Of a stretch of 64,000 nucleotides of DNA, positions 57,100 through 64,000 are shown in pieces (the stretch's first letter is position 1; each line of letters begins with the position of its first letter). The notes under the pieces were generated by a model. It saw only the letters and a list, made by a program, of their open reading frames with translations, searched no databases and was not told where the DNA came from. Source of the stretch: Clostridium sp. E02 (GTDB lineage Bacteria; Bacillota; Clostridia; Lachnospirales; Lachnospiraceae); NCBI RefSeq assembly GCF_003833015.1, contig NZ_RJLQ01000005.1, positions 1-64,000 of the forward strand. The letters are read 5' to 3'. Both the position numbers and the translations under genes were made by a program.

Positions 57100-58215
57100 A
57101 TGACGAAGTATATCAAAAAAAATATCACGATTTTCCTGATTCTATGTGTAACACTTTTGTCAGGATGTCAGGTCCAATCAAATCGTGAAAGTGTAAATAG
57201 CGAACTGCAAAATGAAGTGCAGGCAGATCAAGTCACCTTTGAAAAATCTGGTTTAAGAACGTATATTGATATTTACGAAAAAAAACTTTTCTATATGGAA
57301 ATTGATGGAACCACATCTGACTTCTATGTATATAATTTTGAAAGTGGAAAGAACAAAAAAATATCTACAATATCAAATTTTGCATTAAAGGGAAAAAGTA
57401 ATACATTTGTAGGTGATACGCTCTATTTTTATATAAGTACCTATGATGGAACAGAACTAGAAAACATATTATATGCAATGGATTTTTCTACAGAGAAAAT
57501 GCGTCCAGTATCAAAAAATTCGTATTCAAAAAAATTAATACCTTTGATAACGTTGGACAATAAACTTTACTCTTTGCAAGGGAAAGTCTCCGAAGAGGGA
57601 ACTTTAACGACATTTGTGGAAGAACTTGGAAGCAAGGGAACGACAGAGCAGATATCTTTGGGAGTTGGGAATGTCCCTCGTCAAATGGTATCGATTGATA
57701 GCGATGATGAATGCTTATATGCCATTGAAAAAGATAGGAAGGATTCACACTTAAATTGTTATTTAACCAAATACAATCAGGATTTTTCATTCACTGGTGA
57801 AGTTAATATTACGGATCTTTTTGAGGATTATGAAATCATGGATCAAATTGGATCTTTTTTTGTTTTTCATGATTTTGTTTGTCTCACCGATTATTCAAAC
57901 AACACGATTATTTTTGAGAGAAAAGAAGATGACATTGATGTGCTTTTATGTGAAAATGACATGGAGTACATTGTTAACAATTCCACGGATTCTCCCTATG
58001 AATATTTTTATAAGAGAAATACAAACGACATCTATAAATTCAATACACAGTCAGCAGAGATACAGATTCAAAATTATGACTTGAAGAACAACTCTTCAAC
58101 GATTCGCGTTGTACTTTCCAACCAAAATGATCTTCTAATTGTCAAGACATCGGAAATAGCTGATGATAGCACGGAAAACATATATTTAATTCCGAAGAGA
58201 TATGATACAGAATAG
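57100..58215 (+). CDS. Lipoprotein with beta-propeller-like region
   Basis: A 371-residue protein with a lipoprotein signal (ITIFLILCVTLLSGCQVQ, cysteine about 23). The rest alternates beta strands and short turns (KKLFYMEIDGTTSDFYVYNF; GDTLYFYISTYDGTELENIL; DDECLYAIEKDRKDSHLNCY), the look of a DUF5050-type propeller. No family is certain. It follows the C39-like gene by 73 bases, beyond that gene's terminator, so the functional link is only suggestive. Confidence 0.7.
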   Translation: MTKYIKKNITIFLILCVTLLSGCQVQSNRESVNSELQNEVQADQVTFEKSGLRTYIDIYEKKLFYMEIDGTTSDFYVYNFESGKNKKISTISNFALKGKSNTFVGDTLYFYISTYDGTELENILYAMDFSTEKMRPVSKNSYSKKLIPLITLDNKLYSLQGKVSEEGTLTTFVEELGSKGTTEQISLGVGNVPRQMVSIDSDDECLYAIEKDRKDSHLNCYLTKYNQDFSFTGEVNITDLFEDYEIMDQIGSFFVFHDFVCLTDYSNNTIIFERKEDDIDVLLCENDMEYIVNNSTDSPYEYFYKRNTNDIYKFNTQSAEIQIQNYDLKNNSSTIRVVLSNQNDLLIVKTSEIADDSTENIYLIPKRYDTE

Positions 58216-58236
58216 CCATGACCTATAGTGGATAGA

Positions 58237-58257
58237 AAGGGGGGCAGTCCCCCCCTT
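58237..58257. terminator. Bidirectional terminator between convergent genes
   Basis: AAGGGGGG (58237-58244), CAGT loop, CCCCCCCTT (58249-58257). Confidence 0.7.
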
Positions 58258-58260
58258 AAA

Positions 58261-59493
58261 TCAGGAACCAGTTTGCTGATATTCATACTGTCCTTTTTCA
58301 TCCAGTCCGTAAAAATCTGCAAAGGAAAGATGGAAAATGTCTGTATGGATGGAATCCAGACAAATATGATTCTTAATAATGTATTGATAGATTCCGCTAT
58401 AGTCCAGTGCTCCCTGAATGAAAATACTCTTTAAGTATCCGTCATGCAGGATTGCTTTTTTGTATTGACAGGAATCTTCGCAGATCTTAACCTCATCTCC
58501 TTCGGCTACAATTCCATCGCCAAGAGAAAGGGTTGTAAGTCCATAAAAATTCATGGTATTCTTCATTCCGTAGGAATCCTCGTATGTTGTGGGAATTCCA
58601 CACATATTATAAGCAGCGGTCATTCCCTGTTTCCTGGCATTTGGCCAGATTGCAGCGATGCCGTTTACATCTCCTGCCGCATATACGTTTTCACAGGAGG
58701 TTTTTAAAGAATCATCTACTAAAATAAACCGATCGATAGTAATTCCACTATTTTCTGCACAGGCGGTGGCAGGTTTTACGCCGGCTGCGACTACAATCAT
58801 ATCACAGTCCAGGATCGTTCCGTCATCAAGAACCACGGAAGTGATTTCATCGGAATCGTTGATGGTGGTAAGGACGGCTTTTTTCCCCAGTTCAAACACA
58901 CAGCCGTGCTGTTCAAATAATTTCTGATATGCGCCACTGGCGGTTTCATCTAACTGTTTTGGGAGAATCCGATCCGCCATTTCTACGACAGTCACATGCT
59001 TCTTTTCTTCCAGAAACCCATAAGCCGCATCCATTCCAACTAGACCTGAGCCAAGAATTAGAATCCGCTTTGAGCGAGAAGCATAGTCTTTGATCAAAAC
59101 CGCATCCGTTAGATGCCGGAGACCAAAAACGTTTTTCGCATCTTTAAAGTTGGCGATTGGTGGGATGAAGCTGTTTGAACCAGTGGCAATTAAAAGCCGA
59201 TCATAAGAAACAGATTTACCGCTTTTTAAGCTCACTTCTTGCTTGTTCTCATTAATATGTACCACTTCTTCCTCTTTCAAAAGCTCAATCCGATTGGTTA
59301 CAAAGAAATCTTCTGGAACAAAAGAAAGATCCTCAGCCTTTCGTTCTCCGCTGATATAACGGTGAAGCATACAACGGGAATGTACCTGATCATCCATGGA
59401 AATGATTGTGATCGGATCTTCTTGATGTAATTCCCGTATGGTTTTTGCAGCCGTAATTCCTGCGGCCCCCATACCTATGATTACATGTTTCAT
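58261..59493 (-). CDS. FAD/NAD(P)-dependent oxidoreductase of the CODH operon
   Basis: A 410-residue pyridine nucleotide-disulfide-type oxidoreductase. It has the N-terminal FAD motif HVIIGMGAAGITAAKTIREL, IATGSNSFIPP, a second dinucleotide motif ILILGSGLVGMDAAYGFLEE (near 145-165), and VYAAGDVNG. In CODH-ferredoxin-FNOR operons this protein passes electrons from the ferredoxin to NAD(P)+. Its start overlaps the ferredoxin stop by four bases. Confidence 0.88.
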   Translation of the reverse strand: MKHVIIGMGAAGITAAKTIRELHQEDPITIISMDDQVHSRCMLHRYISGERKAEDLSFVPEDFFVTNRIELLKEEEVVHINENKQEVSLKSGKSVSYDRLLIATGSNSFIPPIANFKDAKNVFGLRHLTDAVLIKDYASRSKRILILGSGLVGMDAAYGFLEEKKHVTVVEMADRILPKQLDETASGAYQKLFEQHGCVFELGKKAVLTTINDSDEITSVVLDDGTILDCDMIVVAAGVKPATACAENSGITIDRFILVDDSLKTSCENVYAAGDVNGIAAIWPNARKQGMTAAYNMCGIPTTYEDSYGMKNTMNFYGLTTLSLGDGIVAEGDEVKICEDSCQYKKAILHDGYLKSIFIQGALDYSGIYQYIIKNHICLDSIHTDIFHLSFADFYGLDEKGQYEYQQTGS

Positions 59494-59942
59494 CCCTCCA
59501 CCTCCTTCACATAAATCGCTTTGGTCGGACAGGCTTTTACACAGCTTGGTTCACTGTCATGGTCAAAGCAAAAATCACATTTGATCACCTTGGTTTTCGT
59601 AGTGGTATCCGCTTTTAACACCCCATAAGGGCAGTTCATCACACACATAAAGCAGGAACCACACTTTTTTTCGTCGTAAAACACGTGTCCGGATTCCTTA
59701 TCTTTTGTCAGGGCACCGCTCATGCAGGACATTACACATTCCGGCTGGTCGCAGTGGCGGCAGAAGATAGGTGCATAGCTTCCGTTTTCCTGAATCACAA
59801 TATGATTCCGAGATTCATTGTCTGGATTTTCCAAATCCAGATCGTATATGGTTCCCATATCCTCTCTGTGTGCCTGCATACAGGCGACATAACAATTCTT
59901 ACATCCGTCGCATTTGCTTGCATCAATGAATATACGTTTCAT
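59490..59942 (-). CDS. cooF: CooF-like 4Fe-4S ferredoxin
   Basis: A 150-residue electron carrier with four cysteine groups: CDGCKNCYVACMQAH, CRHCDQPECVMSC, CGSCFMCVMNCPYGV and CDFCFDHDSEPSCVKACP, enough for four [4Fe-4S] clusters. Family members take electrons from CO dehydrogenase. It lies 11 bases downstream of cooS and is coupled to the oxidoreductase gene. Confidence 0.9.
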   Translation of the reverse strand: MKRIFIDASKCDGCKNCYVACMQAHREDMGTIYDLDLENPDNESRNHIVIQENGSYAPIFCRHCDQPECVMSCMSGALTKDKESGHVFYDEKKCGSCFMCVMNCPYGVLKADTTTKTKVIKCDFCFDHDSEPSCVKACPTKAIYVKEVEG

Positions 59943-59953
59943 ATGCCCTCCTC

Positions 59954-61837
59954 CTATATAGTAAGACCAGTCCGTTTCTCCAAAATGATTTGTTCCAGAA
60001 TATCTGCACTTTCTTTGGCATCAGAGTTGATGATGACCTGTCCCCCGGTCAAACTCTTCATGCCTTCAGTCAGTACTTTTACAGCAACCTTGCTGCCAGT
60101 AACAAAAGGAGGCAGACCTAGATGAAGAGGAAGACCTAAGGATAAGCCAAAGCATCCATCTGCCAGAGCCTGTTCTTCCAGCCATTGTGCTGCGGAAAGG
60201 ACGAGAGGGAGTTGTGGAAGATCAACGCCAAGTTCGGCTGCGATTTCCGTAGCAACGATTTCAAGACGGCCAATCGCGAGACAGGGGCCGAAATTAAGAA
60301 CCGGAGGAATTCCAAGCTTTTTACATACAGCCTTTAATTTGGGTCCTGCTAATTCCGCTGCTTCCGGTGTCATAAGGCCACAGTTTTCAAGCCCACCTGA
60401 GGAACATCCAGCAGTAAGTACAATGATATCCTTAGAGATCAATTCTTTGGTTAATTCTACGGTCAGAACGTCATGTCCCCCTGCAGTTAAGTTAGAACAG
60501 CCCACAACTCCAGCAATTCCCTTGATGTCACCAGAGACAATTAAGTCGATGAGAGGTTTAAAACTCCCTCCTAAGAATTCCTTTAAGGAACCTTCGCTGA
60601 CTCCCGTCAGAGTGTTGTTATTTCCATGGTCAGGAAGAAGGTTTAAAGGAACCGTACTACGGCGTTCTTTATAGGATTTAATAACCTTATCAATAATGTC
60701 ATTGCTTTGATCTTCCCGGTGATCAAAATCAAACTTCATCAGTTCTGCATTTGATTTTTTCGCAACGTCGTCAAGACAGATCTGTTTGATGTTAAGTGCA
60801 TCACAAATGGGTTCAATTCCGGGTAAGGTACAGTTAAATTCAGAGAGGACTGCATCAATGGCGCCTGTAGCGAGAATGGCTTCACTGGTGTAGTTATTCC
60901 CCGCATGACCGTCAAAAACTTCCGTATAGTGGGCCCCACGTAATTGTAGATCCTGTCCCACGCAGGTACAACCGACTAATTTAAATCCCTTTGCTCCAAC
61001 TGCCTTAGCTTTTTCTATGGCTTCCGGGGAAATGAGTCGTTCCTGCAAATCAACAAAAATAGTATGCTGATGACCGGTGATCATAATGTTTATGTAGTCC
61101 GGATTGATAACACGGAGTCCCACGGGTGCCATGCGAAGCTGTGGCTGTCCCAATAATACGTCATTTAAAAGGTTCGTTAAAGTCAGTCCATAAACACCAG
61201 TGGAAACCCCAAGTCTTAGACAGTCTACCAGCATATCAAGAGGATCAGAGTTTAAGTTGGTGGAGCATTTTACCACACCCTTAAATACTTCTGATTTGGC
61301 TCCGCCCGGCATAATACCAAGTTCTCTCCAGCGTTTGACACGGGGGGCATAAGCAACCTTTTGTGTCAGCTCCATCTCCACGTATTCCGGTTTATAAAGA
61401 TCCGCCAGTACAGCATCGGCTATTTTCTCAGCCTTTCTATAGTCATCGGATTCCTCAATTCCAAACAAGTCGGCCAGATGATTGAGAGCGCTTAACCCTT
61501 TTAATTCTCCTTTCATCTGTGCTGTCTTCTTTAAATTAAGAGCCGTATTTTCAACGATATGAATGTAACAGCCACTTCCAGCCGCAACTGCCCTTAAAAA
61601 GTTTCGGGCAACAATGGTATCTCCATCCGCACCACAGATCCCACGGGGAGATTCTGGTGTGATTCGGCAAGGCCCATTGGCACAAAGCCGGCAGCAGACC
61701 CCTTGGAGTCCAAATCCGCATTTTGTTTTCTGCTTCTCCACCCGGTGATGAGACGTCTCCATCGGTAAAGAAATAATAAAGTCTTCCAAAGGTTTGTCGG
61801 CACTTTGGCAGGTGTTGCATCCATAACATTGATTCAT
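59954..61837 (-). CDS. cooS: Anaerobic Ni-Fe-S carbon monoxide dehydrogenase catalytic subunit
   Basis: A 627-residue enzyme that interconverts CO and CO2. The N-terminus has the B/D-cluster cysteines (QCYGCNTCQSAD; GVCCRLCANGPCRI, shown in part; GICGADGDTI). C-cluster regions follow: ITGHQHTIFVDL (histidine), LVGCTCVGQDLQLRG, GVVGCSNLTAGGHD, TAGCSSGGLENCGLM and NFGPCLAIGRLEIVA. All expected ligands appear. Without acetyl-CoA synthase genes nearby, it probably works alone with CooF and the oxidoreductase. Ribosome site AAGGAGGAAG. Confidence 0.93.
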   Translation of the reverse strand: MNQCYGCNTCQSADKPLEDFIISLPMETSHHRVEKQKTKCGFGLQGVCCRLCANGPCRITPESPRGICGADGDTIVARNFLRAVAAGSGCYIHIVENTALNLKKTAQMKGELKGLSALNHLADLFGIEESDDYRKAEKIADAVLADLYKPEYVEMELTQKVAYAPRVKRWRELGIMPGGAKSEVFKGVVKCSTNLNSDPLDMLVDCLRLGVSTGVYGLTLTNLLNDVLLGQPQLRMAPVGLRVINPDYINIMITGHQHTIFVDLQERLISPEAIEKAKAVGAKGFKLVGCTCVGQDLQLRGAHYTEVFDGHAGNNYTSEAILATGAIDAVLSEFNCTLPGIEPICDALNIKQICLDDVAKKSNAELMKFDFDHREDQSNDIIDKVIKSYKERRSTVPLNLLPDHGNNNTLTGVSEGSLKEFLGGSFKPLIDLIVSGDIKGIAGVVGCSNLTAGGHDVLTVELTKELISKDIIVLTAGCSSGGLENCGLMTPEAAELAGPKLKAVCKKLGIPPVLNFGPCLAIGRLEIVATEIAAELGVDLPQLPLVLSAAQWLEEQALADGCFGLSLGLPLHLGLPPFVTGSKVAVKVLTEGMKSLTGGQVIINSDAKESADILEQIILEKRTGLTI

Positions 61838-61891
61838 TGTTCTTCCTCCTTTTTAATACTGTACCAAATTAGTATAGATTTAAATAAAAAA

Positions 61892-62293
61892 TTATCCATG
61901 CAAAAGCTTTGCCAGAGAACAATCTTTAAGCTCCTGGATCAGATTCATTTGAATCTTTAAAAATTCCTTGTGTGCAAAACAGGGATGCTTTGGCTGGTTG
62001 ACTGAACATTCGTAGCCGGGCTGCATACATTCAATTAAAAGCAGCTTGGAATCGACTACGGTTAAGATATCATATAGAGTCGTTTGTTCCAGTTCACAAT
62101 TTAAGGCATAGCCGCCGGCACTTCCCCGATAGCTTTTCAATAGCCCGGCTTGTTCCAGTTTTCTTGCCACTTTGTAAGCAATAGGAGAATTAATATCTTC
62201 TTTCTCACAAATTGTCTGAATGTTTACGGTTTCACCGCCGGACAGTGCCCGTATGACTCGTATTGCATAATCGCATTCTCTGGTAATTAGCAT
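61892..62293 (-). CDS. Rrf2 family transcriptional regulator
   Basis: A 133-residue regulator: winged HTH (ITRECDYAIRVIRALSGGET; VNIQTICEKEDINSPIAYKV) and three cysteines in CMQPGYECSVNQPKHPCF (about 104-121), the Fe-S ligands of IscR/NsrR/RsrR-type members. It lies 54 bases upstream of cooS in the same direction and could sense CO, redox state or iron-sulfur supply. ATG 62293 follows GGAGG; the in-frame upstream codons are not used. Confidence 0.87.
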   Translation of the reverse strand: MLITRECDYAIRVIRALSGGETVNIQTICEKEDINSPIAYKVARKLEQAGLLKSYRGSAGGYALNCELEQTTLYDILTVVDSKLLLIECMQPGYECSVNQPKHPCFAHKEFLKIQMNLIQELKDCSLAKLLHG

Positions 62294-62370
62294 GTGATCC
62301 CTCCATGTGATAAGATTAACATACTTGACTTTAATGGTCAAGATTTATCAATAAAAAGTAAAAAAGAAGA

Positions 62371-62389
62371 CCTCTGACTAAAAAAGAGG
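62371..62389 (-). terminator. Terminator of luxS
   Basis: CCTCT (62371-62375) pairs with AGAGG (62385-62389), extended by flanking GA/CC; on the minus strand TTCTTTTTTAC follows. Confidence 0.6.
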
Positions 62390-62422
62390 CCTTTTTAAAA
62401 TAAAAGAAAAAATACGAAAGAT

Positions 62423-62905
62423 TTAGTTTTCTGGATAGATAAGATGCGTTTCATCAATTCCGTAAAGGATGGAATCTAGGAATTTACCAGCCAGAAGCTT
62501 TGCCATATTTAGATTCATATCCTGATAGTTTCCACAATCTTTTGCAGCAGCACCAGGAACGTCGCCTTCAAAATCCCGGATAAATTCATACATTTCTGTA
62601 ATGAGAGGGACTAGGTCGGATGATTTATAATCTCCGGCTAGAAGAAGATAAAATCCGGTGCGGCATCCCATGGGACCAAAGTACAGGACTTTGGAAGCGT
62701 AAGCTTCCTGATTTCTTAAAAACGTAGCTCCTAGATGCTCAATGGTATGCAGTTCTGCGGTATTAATCACTGGTTCAAAGTTTGGACGGGTCATACGGAT
62801 GTCAAAGGTTGTAATCACACAATCCCCTGCGTTGTCTTTTCTTGAGACATAGATACCTGGAAGTAACTTTAAATGGTCGATGGTAAAACTGGTTATTTTT
62901 TCCAT
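62423..62905 (-). CDS. luxS: S-ribosylhomocysteine lyase LuxS
   Basis: A 160-residue enzyme of the methyl cycle that splits S-ribosylhomocysteine to homocysteine and DPD, the precursor of AI-2. The metal site HTIEHLGATFLRN (HxxEH), GPMGCRTGFYLLL with the catalytic cysteine, and AKDCGNYQDMNL supplying the third ligand are all present. ATG 62905 has AAAGGATC upstream and gives the usual length. Confidence 0.96.
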   Translation of the reverse strand: MEKITSFTIDHLKLLPGIYVSRKDNAGDCVITTFDIRMTRPNFEPVINTAELHTIEHLGATFLRNQEAYASKVLYFGPMGCRTGFYLLLAGDYKSSDLVPLITEMYEFIRDFEGDVPGAAAKDCGNYQDMNLNMAKLLAGKFLDSILYGIDETHLIYPEN

Positions 62906-63081
62906 AAGAAGATCCTTTCTATTTAAATATGATTGATTGTTCATCATTGGTCTGTTTGGTGAAATTATAATAGAAAAATGCAGTTTCTGCAAGAGAAAGC
63001 CAAAAGTTACAACAATAAAAGATTCATGAAACAGGAGGAAAGCCTCATACCATAGTAGGAGAAACAGGAAGGAGCGTCAGA

Positions 63082-64000
63082 ATGGAAGAATGGTTTCGTT
63101 TATCAGAGGGTGAGGTCCTTAATCAGCTTCATGCAAATAGAAACGGACTGGATTCCCAGGAGATTATAAGGCGCAGGGAGCAATATGGTTCCAATACATT
63201 AAAAAAAGCCAAACGAAAAAGTGCCTTTGAAGTTTTTCTGGACCAGTTTAAGGACTTACTGGTTATCATCCTAATTATAGCAGCTGTGATCTCCATGATT
63301 TCCGGTGATGTGGAAAGTATGGGGGTGATCTTTGCGGTTCTTCTTCTAAATGCGGTTCTTGGAACCGTACAGCATCAGAAGGCAGAAAAATCATTAGACA
63401 GTCTTATGGAGTTGTCCGCACCGGTAGCAAAGGTGCTGCGGGAGAAAAAGATACTGGAAATTCTTTCTGCGGAACTTGTACCTGGAGATATTCTTCTTCT
63501 AGAAGCAGGAGATATGGTGGCTGCGGATGGGCGTATTTTAGAAAATTATTCTCTCCTAGTGAATGAAAGTTCTCTAACAGGGGAATCGGTCAATGTGGAG
63601 AAGCATACGGAAAGGATTAAGGGAGATAAAATCCCCCTGGCAGAACAGTCCAATCTGGTTTTTTCTGGATCTATGGTTGCATCAGGAAGAGCGGTTGTCG
63701 TGGTGACAGGGACTGGAATGAAAACAGAAATTGGACGCATTGCTTCCCTCATGAATGAAACAGGAGAAAAAAGAACCCCTCTCCAGGTGAATTTAGATCA
63801 GTTTGGAAGCAGGCTCGCAGGAGCGATTTTACTGATTTGTGCCGTAGTTTTTGGCTTGAGTATTTACCGAAAGATGCCAATCCTGGATTCTTTGATGTTT
63901 GCCGTTGCCCTTGCCGTTGCTGCAATACCAGAAGCCCTTAGTTCCATTGTTACCATCGTTCAGGCAATGGGAACCCAAAAAATGGCAGGGGAAAATGCGA
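63082..64000 (+). CDS. P-type cation-transporting ATPase, 3' end beyond the window
   Basis: 306 residues of a P-type ATPase, open to the last base. It has the cation ATPase N-terminal domain (WFRLSEGEVLNQLHANRNGL), two early membrane helices (LLVIILIIAAVISMISGDVE), the actuator domain with TGES (NESSLTGESVNVEK), and the fourth helix with AVAAIPEALSSIVTIVQAMG. Most Ca2+ pumps have PEGLP here; the PEALS form marks a subgroup whose ion cannot be named. The phosphorylation site DKTGT lies beyond the window. Start ATG 63082 with GGAAGGAG upstream. Confidence 0.88.
   Translation, partial: MEEWFRLSEGEVLNQLHANRNGLDSQEIIRRREQYGSNTLKKAKRKSAFEVFLDQFKDLLVIILIIAAVISMISGDVESMGVIFAVLLLNAVLGTVQHQKAEKSLDSLMELSAPVAKVLREKKILEILSAELVPGDILLLEAGDMVAADGRILENYSLLVNESSLTGESVNVEKHTERIKGDKIPLAEQSNLVFSGSMVASGRAVVVVTGTGMKTEIGRIASLMNETGEKRTPLQVNLDQFGSRLAGAILLICAVVFGLSIYRKMPILDSLMFAVALAVAAIPEALSSIVTIVQAMGTQKMAGENA

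Overview
The window looks like a chromosomal segment of a low-GC, anaerobic, spore-forming Clostridia, most likely a Lachnospiraceae member of the Lacrimispora/Lachnoclostridium type. This rests on gene content (arginine deiminase pathway, Ni-CO dehydrogenase with Rrf2 regulator, cobalt ECF transporter with a B12 riboswitch, LuxS, a GPNTKR-type small protein, Firmicutes-style AGGAGG ribosome sites) and not on a marker gene, so the genus is an inference.

Layout. 1-9.2 kb is a decayed accessory region: a transposase tail, three GNAT acetyltransferases (one broken), an alpha/beta hydrolase, a broken adenosine deaminase, RidA, then a co-directional cluster (AraC regulator, prephenate-dehydratase-like protein, EamA exporter, DUF2000 protein, Fe-S protein). 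A promoter-bearing repeat family recurs here and inside the prophage. 9,193-32,262 is an integrated element bounded by a perfect 46-bp direct repeat. It has a tyrosine integrase, arm-type sites at both ends, a repressor/operator switch, a CHC2 plus DUF927 replication module with GTAACC iterons, and a complete contractile-tail module of PBSX/XkdK-XkdX type with holin and endolysin. It has no terminase, portal, protease or capsid gene and no room for them. It reads as a mobile R-type tailocin (headless phage-tail bacteriocin), not a phage. Its distal fibre region carries three single-base frame disruptions.

32.3-41.7 kb is core-like: a lipoprotein, two ABC-F ATPases (the first with one degenerate composite ATP site), the cobalt transporter genes cbiQ-cbiO and, behind a cobalamin riboswitch, cbiM-cbiN, exonuclease III, and a 2-hydroxyacid dehydrogenase. 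41.8-46.9 kb holds a compact and unusual unit: a small sigma factor and a holin on one strand, and divergent from them an 852-residue, signal-less, multidomain peptidoglycan hydrolase. The two divergent promoters share an AGTTTACAA-N14-TCTTTW form. The layout recalls the TcdR/TcdE and UviA/UviB toxin/bacteriocin regulators and holins. A lipoprotein gene converging on it is a candidate immunity gene.

47.2-56.0 kb is the arginine deiminase region: arcD antiporter, two membrane LuxR-type regulators facing each other, arcA-arcB-arcC, an AraC protein with two HTH domains, and an ArgR. 56-58.2 kb has a secreted C39-like protein and a lipoprotein. 58.2-62.3 kb is a CO dehydrogenase operon (cooS, cooF-like ferredoxin, FAD/NAD oxidoreductase) with an Rrf2 regulator. 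luxS follows, and a P-type cation ATPase runs off the right end. No tRNA, rRNA or CRISPR array was seen.
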